This document shows positions 44,092 to 54,589 of a stretch of 64,000 nt of DNA, piece after piece; position 1 is the stretch's first letter; every line of letters starts with the position of its first letter. Source of the stretch: Morinoia aosen (lineage: Eukaryota > Arthropoda > Malacostraca > Amphipoda > Talitridae); assembly GCA_030386875.1 (NCBI GenBank), contig CM059563.1:46158102-46222101 (forward strand), written 5' to 3'. A program made the translations under genes and the position numbers. The notes under the pieces were generated by a model that saw only the letters and a program-made list of their open reading frames with translations, searched no databases and was not told where the DNA came from.

Positions 44092-44775
44092 CAGACTATA
44101 TTTAGAAAAAGGTCATTTTCAATTTTGAAAAGCTTATGTTTCTAAAATTGCATACTTAAGTAATAATGATAGTATAATTAAAGTTTATTCACGAGAATGC
44201 ATATTCATTTAAAAGTACTGGCACTGAAAATAGAGTAAATCGAATATCAGACAAACCAAGCTGCTGTAATTTTGTACTCAATTTGACATTCTTTAAGTTT
44301 TACCTATGAATCATTTGCTAAACAGGTCATCGGTACTTTCAACTATTGACAAAAATGGTTCGAATAAACTTCATGTAATAAGTAACTGTAGGACAATTAG
44401 CAAACTGCACTGACTGAAAAATTGAACATTACTGAGCTTCAACTTTTCAGTCAGTGCATATTGCTAATTGTCCCACAGTTACTTATTGAATAAAGCTTAT
44501 TTGCATTATTTTGGTCAATAGAAATAAGAACCGATGATCTGTTTAGCAAATGATTAATAGGTAAAACTTGAAGAATGCCAAATTAAGTCCATCACAGCAG
44601 CTTGCCTTGTCTGATATTCGATTTACTCTATTTTCAGGGCCAATACTTTTAAATTAATATGCCGTCTGACAAATAAACTTTACTTATATTATTATTACAT
44701 AAGTATGAAATTTTAGAAACATAAGCTTTTCAAAATTGAAATTCATCTTTTTTAAATGCTTAGAGACTTTTAAAT

Positions 44776-45146
44776 TAAAAAGCAAGGCGAAAATCGCTAC
44801 ACGTAAAGTCATTTTTATTACAAATGATCAAATAAAACTGAACGTTTCTAACTAACTGTCCATCTTCAGCAAGAAAATTTCTGTAAAACGAAAGCAAATA
44901 AGAGGAATCAAAGCACTAAAGTATTATATATACAAAATCTAAACTTTGAAAAAACACAAACAACGTTAAAAAAAATATGTAAAAGATAAAGGGAAAACTG
45001 AATTACGTATTGGCAACATGAAGCGGGAAAGCACTTTGGGTGTCATTGAGAGCAGGTTTAATTCTGTAAGTATACAAAGATTCGAGAAGGTGCAGATCTG
45101 TTCTGTAAGAGGTTTCATTCTCAAGCTGAGAAGCATCAATGATGGA
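44776..45146 (-). mobile_element. Penelope-like element fragment (3' part)
   Basis: On the reverse strand 45003-45143 reads as the end of a Penelope-like protein (LHLLESLYTYRIKPALN, then QSAFPLHV and a stop). This matches the C-terminal end of the GIY-YIG endonuclease domain. About 130 bp beyond lies TGAAGATGG...GAAACGTTCAG (44838-44870), a hammerhead-like motif as found in the untranslated parts of these elements. ACTTTTAAATTAAA before and ACTTTTTAAATTAAA after the fragment may be a target duplication or just array units. Only the element tail is present. Confidence 0.75.
44838..44870 (-). ncRNA. Hammerhead-like motif in the Penelope-like fragment
   Basis: On the reverse strand CTGAAGATGG leads into a degenerate helix and GAAACGTTCAG. 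CTGA and TCAG can close the structure. The core deviates from the active consensus, so it is probably a relic. Confidence 0.4.
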
Positions 45147-45404
45147 CTTTTTAAATTAAACTTGATCTTTTTTAAATTAAACTTGAGCTTTTTTAAATTG
45201 ACCTTGAACTTTTTTAAATTTAACTTGAGCTTTTTTAATTTGAACTTGACCTTTTTTAAATTAAACTTGAGCTTTTTTAAATTAAACTTGACCTTTTTTA
45301 AATTTAATTTAACTTGGCCTTTTTTAAATTAAACATGAGCTTTTTTAAAGTGAACTTGAGCTTTTTTAAATTGAACTTGAGCTTTTTTAAATTTAAGTTA
45401 AAAA
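45147..45404 (-). repeat. 21-bp repeat array, right arm
   Basis: About twelve units, the inverse of the left array (CTTTTTTAAATTAAACTTGA on the + strand), with one 11-bp expansion near 45300. The forward frame 45018-45332 (FFKLNLS heptads) is produced by the period and is not a gene. Confidence 0.92.
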
Positions 45405-45412
45405 GCTGTAGT

Positions 45413-46283
45413 GCCTTGTAATTTCGCAAGAGGAAAAATAATTCTCTCGCAAATAATCGAACTGGCGTATCACAGATACTCGCGAACCATATACCCGTCT
45501 CAGATTTCAAAATTTCAAGAGCTTGATTTTTATATCGGCTCAAATTTCGCAGCTCGAATTTCATTTCGGCTCTAACTTTCGACGCCTGCATTACTAGCGT
45601 GAAAAGCTCGTAGCTTATTCATCTCGACTCAAATTTCGAAAGCTTGAAAACCAGCTCAAATCTTCAAACCTTGTAACCCGATCGGACCCCGAAAATTACT
45701 GAATAATATTCGCAACTTGGAAACTGTTGAAAATCCCTCGCCTTAATAAAATAAATACTCAGCAACTGACTTCTCTCATATCCCTGAAAAATCAGGAAGA
45801 TTCTCCGGAATAAAAGCCTTGGAACTTACGGCCCTCAGAACCCTAAAATAGGGAAACTATCTAACTTTTGGCGCCCAAGACGATACAGCCTAACTAAAAT
45901 ATCCAACATACAGCTTTCCTCATTTGTGATGTTTACTTAAAAATTTCTTGCAAATATTTACTTGCAAACTGATAGGAATTATATATAATTAGTGTACACG
46001 ACCCATCATAAATGATGGGATTCGATATTTTTTTAAAACAAAAATCTATCCCCTCACCAATATATTTCTATTTGACACCGCAACCATCCAACTGTTTAGT
46101 TCTGATATAAGGTTCCGTTATAATATGTACATGCATCGGTCAGTGGATACATTTTTTTTAGACATCCTATATATTAATCCTAAGAGTGTCCGCAAATAAA
46201 ATATTAAGTCACTTGTGTACACTTGTGAAACTCGCATCACAGATACAGTCATTAAGCATCCTTATGAGCATGCCAGAGAAACG
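45413..46283. other. No recognisable gene
   Basis: AT-rich. 45500-45680 has repeated CTCAAATTTCG(A/C) and AGCTTG phrases suggesting a very degenerate short repeat. Nothing coding. Confidence 0.4.
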
Positions 46284-46349
46284 GAATCTGGTACGGGAAG
46301 CTGCTGCTTCCACAAGGTTGTGGAAGCAGCAGCTTCCCGTACCAGATTC
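46284..46349. repeat. Perfect 32-bp hairpin
   Basis: 46284-46315 (GAATCTGGTACGGGAAGCTG onward) is the exact inverse of 46318-46349, with a 2-base loop (GG). The right half is also the start of the tandem unit that follows. Confidence 0.95.
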
Positions 46350-46485
46350 ATTAACTGTTTCTGGGGGGTGACTTGACTATGAGCTCTCGATACATAAGGG
46401 AATAAAATATATCTGTCGGGCCAAGCGTGTGCCTGCTTTCACTGTGCCACAAGCATTGCTTTCGTTGTGCTTTGATCACCTTTTA

Positions 46486-46556
46486 GGGTGGTCGATAGCG
46501 CGGTCGATAGCTTGCCGGCGCGGTGATTTATTGTCCTGAGTTCGAGTCTCGGAACT
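46486..46556 (+). repeat. tRNA-derived SINE-like sequence, copy 1
   Basis: It has an A-box-like TAGCGCGGTCGA and a T-arm CTGAG-TTCGAGT-CTCGG with a 5-bp stem and 7-base loop (B box GTTCGAGTC). The acceptor and anticodon stems do not pair well, so it is a tRNA-derived repeat and not a working tRNA gene. It could still serve as a Pol III promoter. Confidence 0.65.
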
Positions 46557-46752
46557 CCTCGTACATTTATTTGTTAGAAAAACCTTGTAGAAGCAGCAGC
46601 TTCCTGTACCAGATTCATAAAATGTTTCTGGGGGTGACTTGACTATGAGCTCTCGATACATAAGGGAATAAAATATATCTGTCGGGCCAAGCGTGTGCCT
46701 GCTTTCACTTTGCCACAAGCATTGCTTTCGTTGTGCTTCGATCACCTTTTAG

Positions 46753-46823
46753 GGTGGTCGATAGCGCGGTCGATAGCGTGCCGGCGCGTTGATTTATAGT
46801 CCTGAGTTCGAGTCTCGGAACTC
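46753..46823 (+). repeat. tRNA-derived SINE-like sequence, copy 2
   Basis: The same as copy 1 in the second tandem unit, with a few substitutions (TAGCGTGCC for TAGCTTGCC). The A and B boxes are retained. Confidence 0.65.
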
Positions 46824-46836
46824 CTCGTACATTTTC

Positions 46837-48496
46837 TTCAACATTCCTGTCAGGTATACAATTAAAGACTTATTATGGTCTTTGCTGAATTAACTTTGTG
46901 GGTATGTTGGGTTATTTTCAACGCGATGATCTAACACTTTAGTGATATCAAATCAAGTCTTTTTTACTAATGTAAATCATTGATATTTGTTATAAGAATA
47001 CATATTTAACTCGTGTACTTTTATAGAAAATTTTGTTAAGCGTGCAAAAAGACAAAAGATGCTTAGTTTTGCATTTCTTCACTTGTGCAACGTTTGCAAG
47101 TACATTTTTATTGTTGATCGGAAATTATTTTCGTCTACTGCATTTCGTTGTTCAGTGATGCTTTCTCGATAAGAAGATTAGGGCCTAAGCTCAGCATTTG
47201 AAAAGTAAGTATGAGAGCTGCCAACGCGATAATAATGATTTCGACCATTCTTTCTGAATTACGTTGAGTTTAACATTACTAGCGCTTGTGTAATTTGATT
47301 TGGCCTCATTTAACATAAATTTCAACGGGAATAAAACCAATTGTAAACTACAATTCCCCAACCCAAGTATCGACAAATTATAACTACATCTTAGCACCTA
47401 CGCATCGTAAAAAACTCCCTGTACTTGAAGGGATTCGGTAAGCTCAAGTAAGTCAGCGAAGTCAAATTTTAAAAAATAACCCCACAAATGGATATATTTT
47501 CTTGGTGAGGAAGGCAAATGGAGACTAGCCAATTTCCGCAGCCCTGCGTCGAGGGCGCTCCTGCCAGCGAAGTGACACTTGAGCGTCGGTCGTACACGTT
47601 CTCTTCAGACTAGACTCTCAGAAATATACCTCGACTACACGGTGCTCTCAGCGAACTCCACTCTACAGCTCAAGCACCAATCTTCTCTTCTGCTCTTTTC
47701 TTCCGAGGATTAAGCCAAGACCGAATTAAAATCCTGAGCTGTATTGTTTCGTTCGTTGCTGCAATGTAGAACTGCGCTGAAGGCAAGTCATGAGGCAAGG
47801 GTTTTGTTGTAATTCTGTTGTGTCGCTCGAGTGCGTGTGTTTTTGTGACGCGTCTTAGTGAAATTCTATTTTGAATGTAATTTTCGTGTTGCATTTTTAG
47901 TTCTGAGAAACCACCAAATGTGGAAGACGTTGCAATATTTTCTGTACCTACCTTTAAGAAAAGACAGTTTTTCACAAGTTACCATCCTCACCAAATTATA
48001 AGAAACCAGTGAACGATGATGATTTGTTTCAAGTGATATGACGGAATTTTTTCCATTTTCTTTTGGAATGAAGTATACGTGTAATTAAAAATCACTAACT
48101 CATTGTGAGGATATCATTAAAGTTAAAAACTTACACATTGACTCTGGAAATTGTTGTCGAATATTTTCCGTGCTGTTCACCTTATAGTAGAAATTATTCA
48201 TCTTATGCTATAAGACGTCAGAAAGTCTCATATGAAATACATTTCAAGGACTTGAAATTTCCCCCTCCCTTATTAAGATCTAAACAACTTCCTTAACTGT
48301 TCCTCTTGTTTCAAACTCAAGAATTATTATCATAATATTTGAAAACATCAGATGACCATCTGGAATATAGTTGCCTAAACTTCTCTCGGTTGAAATAATT
48401 TTGATGATACAGTAAGCGTTCCACGAAAATTTGATGGGTTCCATGAAAGATGACATGATAGCTAAAATTACTTAACATATATACTTAAAACTTAAA
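46837..48496. other. No recognisable gene
   Basis: 47520-47720 is GC-richer and lacks a convincing frame; the reverse frame 47670-47975 (101 residues) has no motif. The rest is AT-rich. Confidence 0.4.
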
Positions 48497-48735
48497 TTGA
48501 CATCTGGAAAATTTGTGGTATGCTTGTTTCTGACCCTGAAAAGTATTAAGCATTCATTCGTCCAAACCAAAGAGAATTTACCGTACAATGAACCATCTTC
48601 GTGTCTTAATTTAACGAATTACTCTACCATTCGTGTTTACTTTATACAGGAACAATATTTTTCTCAGAGAGCAATTATCAAACTTGAAAAAAGCATTGGA
48701 AAACACATAAGAGAAGAAAAATAGCCTTACCTTTC
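48497..48735 (+). repeat. Dispersed repeat C, copy 2
   Basis: The partner of 42505-42745, in the same orientation, diverged by perhaps a fifth of positions. Confidence 0.7.
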
Positions 48736-50591
48736 ACGAACACTTTCTAATGACTTTCGAACCAGAACCCTAGTTCATATAATTACACCTATTCAGCAAG
48801 AACGAAGACCACAAAGCATATAGAGTACTTGGGCGAAAATTTCAAAGAATTTTCGTCATCTTTTTTGAGAAGTAACAGATCAATCCGTGGGAGCTCGGTG
48901 CATCGCGTGATGAATTTGAGCAATTTTACGAAAGGCTTCCGAGCAGAAGTTCGGAGCACATTCGATCGACCTCGCGATTGGATGCTATGAAATGTGTCAG
49001 AAGGCTCCATTGGTTCAAAGTTTTCTGCAAAGCCCATGAGAAGTCGTCTGTCAATGTTAATCAACGAAAGGACATCTTTCAGACATCTGGACAAGTTCAT
49101 CAAAACAAATTCGGAAGTTCTCGGTAAAATTTAAATTTATCAATATCTTCGAGGTGAGTTTTCTTTTGGAGTTGGAGTGGTTGGTGAATTACTCTGATGA
49201 CTGAATAAGACGGTCATGACCTCGTCTTCGAGCTACCTCATCCTGTCGGAGGTGAAGTTTGTTTCAGTGAGGCTTTGATGAATGACTTTTGAAGGCCGAG
49301 TTCGGAAGCTGATATTTTTACAACTACTCAATTTTAATGGAACTATCAGGAAATGTAAAATGACAGCCTTGTGGTGTATGGACAGTTACAGATATGGAAT
49401 AAATAACTCCTACTACTACTGCGACATTACGTGTATAATTACGTGAGAGAACTCTTAGTAGGAAAGTCATGGATAAGTTGTGAATGGATGCTCGATGTCT
49501 AGGAAATGGGAGAAATCGCCGTTACGACACATAAACCGAATGGTTTCATCGTACGTACGAAGTTTTTTTACCAATGCATAAACAGTAAGTGAAAAATACA
49601 TGTTGATTCATATTCGTGGAATAAAGTTTTAAATGAAATGAAACTGTCTCTTGAGTTACGCACCAAAAGCTTGAAGCCCCTCATGCCATCATTGTTCGTC
49701 CAGAAACGTACGTTCCTCTAAACACACACACACGCGCACACACACACAAAAAAAACAAATAAATTGCTGAGTGTCATCGGGAAAAAAACTCCACGTAAAC
49801 CATTCCTGCAACTCTTATTCAGTGCAATTTGTTACAATTGATTTAACTAAAAGATACATTGGTAAATTAATTTTTCTATCACTTATGCCGTAAAAGAGAG
49901 CAGTAAAAGAGTCCCCTCCATGCATCAATGTTGGTTTTACCTGTGTCCTTTAATATTATTGTTACTGCTGCAACTTTTAATTTCCATACCATATTGCCAG
50001 TAGATTAGGTGTGTAGTTTATTTTCAGCAGCCAAAGTTGAATTCCTAAACTAACGCAGTTTTTTCTGAAGAAGAAATTTACAGTATGGGGAAGAAAAATT
50101 TTACTGATCGACGTCGATTAATCGACGTCTTTAAGTCATGTTGCCTTCGGAAAAATTATAACTGAGGGAGAAGCTCCTTTGAAAAAAAATAACCAAAATT
50201 ATTGACAATTATGAAATTAGAGAAACGTTCCATTTAGTGAAAAATAGGAAACCAAAAGAAAGAAAGCCTAAAGTAAAGCCTGCTGATGTTGGTACAGAAA
50301 GACGAATTGCAGTTTTACTCTTGAATAATTAGTAAATACCTATGCGTAATTGTTTCTGCATTACGATTTCATAATTAATGATGGGAGTTCTTATAACTGA
50401 CGGCGTTGGGTTTTTGGTCTCAGAAAATCGCAAAAAAGAGACGCAGTCTTCGCTTAATGAGCAACATCTGAGTAACAAACTGTTACTGGCTGGGTGTTAA
50501 TTTCTATGTATTTTTCACTAACACTAGGCAACGTTGCCTCATTTTCTCGCCTAGATGTGGCACCATTTTGAGGTTTAATTTATCAGGGAAA
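48736..50591. other. No firm gene; CA microsatellite and a palindrome
   Basis: A CA/CG dinucleotide run lies at 49720-49748. A perfect 20-bp palindrome GACGTCGATTAATCGACGTC lies at 50110-50129. The reverse frame 48789-49103 (104 residues) has no motif. A donor-like CGAGGTGAGTT near 49150 has no coding stretch before it. Confidence 0.4.
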
Positions 50592-51290
50592 TCACTATTA
50601 TAAAAAGAGCCGCGTCCGTCCGTTCGTCCCTTCGTCCTTCCGTGTGACCTCCTCTTGATTATGGTATCCAGAATGCGAAATCGGCTTATTTTTACAAATA
50701 GAAATTTTCTTTGGAGCTTTCTCGGTTGAAATTCATCATGTCGCTTTGATATTTTTAATAGAGAATGCGAAAAAAAAACTTTTAAATTCATTTGACCAGT
50801 AACCTGGATAACACTTGTATAAAGCCAAAGATTTTGGAACTTGAGTTATCGTTTTCGAAATCGTGATTTCCTTGAAAAGCTTCGAAAAGATAATAGACGA
50901 CATTTCAGAATGAAATTCCGTCAAAAGAGGCCACCATAGATAGAAATGTGTCCAGCCGCATGAGAGAAGTAGCAAGACTTCGACAGCGAGAAAAATGCCT
51001 AAGACGATCGGATGAACAACGCGAAATGGCAAGACGAAGCAATGCTGCTCGCCAACGAGAAGCTAAAACTAAATTGACCCTAAACGGCGTTTGGAAATTC
51101 TACGGAATAATGCAGAGCAACATCGAGTAGAGAGAGAGAGCTTAACCCATGAAAGAAGCGAGGAAATTCTTCGGCTTAACGCTGGACAACATCGAGTGGC
51201 ACGAGAGAATTTAACTCAAGAAAGAAGGGATGAAATTCTGCAGATTATTGCCCACCAGCCCATGTGCGCTAGCATGAAATAATGACTACT
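50592..51290 (+). mobile_element. Helitron-like relic with STPR-repeat coding piece
   Basis: It starts with TC in CACTATTATAAAAAGAGCCG followed by repeated CGTCCGTCC, a pattern I associate with the 5' ends of arthropod Helitrons (TC start, TATATAAAAG, CGTCC run). A coding piece with 23-residue repeats follows. The Rep and helicase parts and the 3' hairpin were not found, so this would be a truncated or internally deleted copy. The class call rests on recalled resemblance. Confidence 0.4.
50948..51282 (+). pseudogene. STPR-like 23-residue repeat protein fragment
   Basis: Two frames continue one another. The first (50948-51130) is basic (RLRQREKCLRRSDEQREMAR). The second (51091-51282) has 23-residue repeats of the form EEILRLNAGQHRVARENLTQ, twice in full and once in part. 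This matches the score-and-three (STPR) repeat seen in silkworm FMBP-1-type DNA-binding proteins and in N-terminal parts of proteins encoded by arthropod Helitrons. One frameshift lies between the frames and the frame ends soon after, so it is a broken copy. Repeats of this kind are basic helices that bind AT-rich DNA. Confidence 0.55.
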
Positions 51291-53014
51291 CGAGGCTCCA
51301 CATTGTTTCTGACAAACGTAATTATTGACGAAGGTGATGCAATATGGAATGAAATTATGTTAAAAATGGTGCTAGGTATCATATGCACAGAAAAATTTAA
51401 TTAGTGCTGGTATGAAAAACCATCACGTATCCAGGAAGACAATAAATGCATCGTTCAGACCTGAAATATTATTGTTATCAGACATGAACTATTTCATAAA
51501 ATATAATTTCATGAGGGACATGAAACATAATTTGGGAGTCCACACTAGTAATACACGGGCTGCGCATAGGCAGGACAGGCTTCTGGTGTAATGTCACTTA
51601 GATCATGTGATATTTTGACCTCTGGGTGCGAAGAACTTCAAGAGATAAAGGTTGTGGATGCGCTATATTTAGCGTTCATTCTGTTTATTTTGTGAAACAT
51701 TTAATACGCTCGATGATCTCAGTATTTTTTCAGGTGTTTATCAATACCATCCAAGTACCTTAATTATTTTCGAACATACTAAATGAAGCTTATCTATCAA
51801 TTTTTAATCACTAAAAGCTTCGAAACAATTTACTTCTCATTTTTCAATAATATATCAAACTAGCCTTCAATCCTTCACTGCATGAGCTTATTAAACACGC
51901 AAGAATATTTTCTGGAAAAGGTAATTGAATGCCTCTTTTGCTGCATGAATATTTCATGTTCACATCGAAAAATGCGAATGTGCTGAACGTTAAACGTAGA
52001 GAAAATTCAAGCCATTCAATTTCAAAAGAGGTTTAATCTAATAGAAATGTTTTTCAGTTGCACCTGTAGGATTCTCTAATTAAAAGCAGAATATCTCGTA
52101 CGCATTTATTAGTTTTATCGTGAAACGTTCGAATTACTTCGAAAGGTAAATTCTTTCAGAGAAGCAACTTTCTTTTATCGAGTAATAGAAATTCATATTT
52201 GACATGATACTCGTACTTGAGGGAGAAAGTCTTTGTTTATTTGAGCTAGATATCAGTAAAAATTATTCTGTTGAATCATTTTAAGTACCTATTATGATGA
52301 CATAAATTTCCCTTAAGTTATGTATTTCGAATTCCTACGTGCCATATAAAATTGGATGCAAGACTCAATTCTCCAAACAATCTTTCAGAAATATCTAACT
52401 CAAACTCCTCGCCAGGCCGCAACCGTGCACCAACGCATCTCCCATATCATCTTTGTTATGAAAACCGAAGGTGCCTGCAACCAACATATTTTCTTTTATT
52501 TCTACTGGAAGCAGCAATGAAGCAAAACTCCCACTAAATGTTCGACACTGCCAGACCAATAACACCATCACCATCCACCTGCCGGAGTCTAAGAAACCGT
52601 CGAGTGTTTTCTAAGGGAGTATTTTTTCGCGTACGCGGCACGATCGCACGGCTAAAAGGGCAATCATGCCACACGAAGAGCTGTGCCCTCAAGCTAACAC
52701 TACAGCAACGCCTCCTGAAGCGCGGAAGCCGTGGCTTCAAGCGAGCAAATTAAAGAGACAGCTTTAGAGGAGGTGCTCTGGGGCTCACTGCAAGCTGAAT
52801 ACAAATGCACTGACTTCTTACCCAACTGATAAAGTAACGGGGGAAATTAAGTAAGCTTCCTCGGGAGGTATGTGTGACATGTCAGATGGCAATGGGATAT
52901 AGCTTCTACATAGATTATTTTAAGAAAGATAATCGAACTTAAACTTTGTTTTCCTTTAGCTAAGATAATCAACATTAGTTCTTCAAATAGGTGAACTGGA
53001 ATGCCTGTCAAAAA
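51291..53014. other. No firm gene
   Basis: AT-rich to 52340. 52540-52760 is GC-richer and open on both strands (52538-52753 forward, 52534-52740 reverse) but neither product is recognised. Confidence 0.4.
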
Positions 53015-54266
53015 CAAGGTAACCAAAAATGTTCTGTCCGCTTTTGAAGGAAAAAAGAAAAGCTTCCCATTATGTGTAATTCATATTGAGTTTTTGAAGT
53101 AGTCACAATCGACATCCAGCACCTTCTGCCAACGTGTCTCCAGCTCTTCAATCTCCTTGCGGTAAAACTGGAGGGTTTTGAACTCAAAGAAGTTCTTTAG
53201 GGCTTGGCGCAAGTCTGCTTGTTGGTGAAGAATTTCCCACGAAGCTGATTATCCAGGGAGTTGAAGAGATGGTAATCGGATTGCGCAAAGTCAGGTTAAA
53301 AATGTGGATGGCACAAAGTCTCCCACCAAATTGCAGTATGGTATCTCTGACCACTCGCGACACACGGCCTGGGCTTGTCATGGAGGAAAAAGCAAACCTT
53401 CGCGATTCATCAGTGCTGCCTCCTTCTGGCGTAATTGCCTGTTGCACACGATCCAGCTGCTGTGAGTATAAGTCTCCAGGGACCATTTGGCCCGTTCGTA
53501 GCAGCTCATAATGAACCACTTGACGACCTGTCCTCCAGATACAAAGCACCATTTTATGTGAGTGCGTAGGCGGTCTTGCAGTGCTAGGGACAGCATCCTG
53601 AGGTGACAACCAATGTCTGGAACGTTTGGGAGTTTCGTACAGAACCCACTTTTTATCTCTGGTAAGCACTCGATTGAACAAGGATGCAGTACGGTGGCGA
53701 AAAAGCAGCGATACGCCGGCTGCCATTCTATGTCTCTCGTGGGCTCCAACAACGTGTACGGAACCCATGCAGTTGCTCAGTTTGTACGCCTTACCTAGGA
53801 AGTGCAAGTGAAGCCTAACGGTTTCATCAGAAACGTTGAGCTGTTTTGCAAGTTCAGCGCACGTTAGACTACTATCCTGTTCAATGGCCGCATTCAGGAC
53901 TTCGTCATTCGAGACCTGTGGTCATCCACTGCGAGGCTCATCACGGAGGGACAAATCTCCCGGCTTGAATTTTTTAAACAAGTGCCTTGTTGCACGTTCA
54001 TTCACAGAACTATTCTCAAACGCTTGACATATGCGGCGACTTGATGCAGCTGTTGATAAGCCCACTTTGAAGTCGAAAAGCAGACAGCCAGAACGAGATC
54101 TGTAGACACTTCCCTCCTTTTTCACTGCTGTCGGCTTATAACTTATGGCCAAGCACGGTGTGCGTGTTTTTGTTACGTCTGATGATGCTACTTTCGGCTG
54201 TCCGAATCCGAAAATAATTGTTACATACATTGCGTGTATACTTCAACTTCATTTTTGGTAACCTTG
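53015..54266 (-). mobile_element. mariner transposon, broken copy
   Basis: The inverted ends CAAGGT(A/T)ACCAAAAATG lie at 53015-53031 and 54250-54266. TA follows directly on the right (54267-54268), while the left neighbour is AA, so the TA duplication is damaged on one side. The 1.25-kb length is normal for mariner. One transposase remnant fills it in reverse orientation. Confidence 0.9.
53060..54230 (-). pseudogene. mariner transposase pseudogene (DD34D type)
   Basis: It reads from about 54230 downward. The N-terminal DNA-binding region has ICQAFENSSVNERATRHLFK and FKPGDLSLRDEPRSG, followed by a TGA (near 53919-53921) where the family has arginine (a CGA to TGA change). The same frame resumes with the second helix-turn-helix and HFLGKAYKLSN. 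The catalytic part has the first D in LTRDKKWVLYE, then a frameshift near 53390. In the new frame come HDKPRP (family HDNARPH, second D) and PDFAQSDYHLF (third D), with a TAA in the C-terminal part. So all three aspartates remain, but at least two stops and one frameshift make it inactive. The terminal repeats would allow mobilisation only by a related enzyme. Confidence 0.88.
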
Positions 54267-54589
54267 TATCACATTTACCTACGCAGTATTGACTTCTTTT
54301 TATAAAAAAACTGAAAGTGGGAAATGTGCACGAATATCAGAAAGGCTTATTGTGTTTTCTTCACTGACTTGGAATAATTAATTTTTATCTGTAATGAGAG
54401 TAAAGAAAAAGAGAGTCAAAGTTACGGTGACGAAAATAAAACAGTGTGAGATGCACTCAATATAATAACACGCTGTAAACAGCTTGACAGAAATAACCTG
54501 ATGAGAATAAGCGAAGGGGAAAGAGGTTTAGCGAATACGTTAATAAATCTTGAGGATTAACTTAGGGTGGAATTCTAAGTTTTAGTGGA
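54267..54589. other. No recognisable gene
   Basis: AT-rich flank of the mariner copy. Confidence 0.4.

Larger units (their letters stand above)
43845..45412. mobile_element. Giant foldback element with mirrored 21-bp repeat arrays
   Basis: The ends ACTACAGCTTTTTAACTT (43845) and its inverse (ending 45412) bound a 1.57-kb palindrome. Each arm has an outer array of 21-bp A-tract repeats (43855-44091 and 45147-45404) and an inner unique arm of about 330 bp (44092-44420 and 44440-44775). They meet at a hairpin closed by GCACTGACTGAAAA / TTTTCAGTCAGTGC near 44432. The right arm is interrupted at about 44776-45146 by a Penelope-like fragment. Long inverted ends built of short tandem repeats recall Drosophila FB and Galileo elements. 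No transposase is present, so its mobility is inferred. Confidence 0.85.
46317..46836 (+). repeat. Tandem duplication, 267-bp unit with tRNA-like part
   Basis: Unit 1 (46317-46583) and unit 2 (46584-46836) are nearly identical, both with AGCAGCAGCTTCC, GACTTGACTATGAGCTCTCG, GGGCCAAGCGTGTGCC and a tRNA-like tail. High identity indicates a recent duplication. Confidence 0.92.

Noticed and set aside
45018-45332. 104-residue open frame with FFKLNLS heptads
   Set aside because: Seven-codon periodicity is produced by the 21-bp repeat, and the first part reads antisense to the Penelope-like fragment.
46486-46556. A functional tRNA gene
   Set aside because: A and B boxes are good but the acceptor and anticodon stems do not pair, and it is repeated in a larger unit.
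47670-47975. 101-residue reverse frame
   Set aside because: No recognised domain, no splice context; GC-richer DNA alone can keep it open.
49150-49162. Splice donor CGAGGTGAGTT
   Set aside because: No open, protein-like sequence precedes it on that strand.
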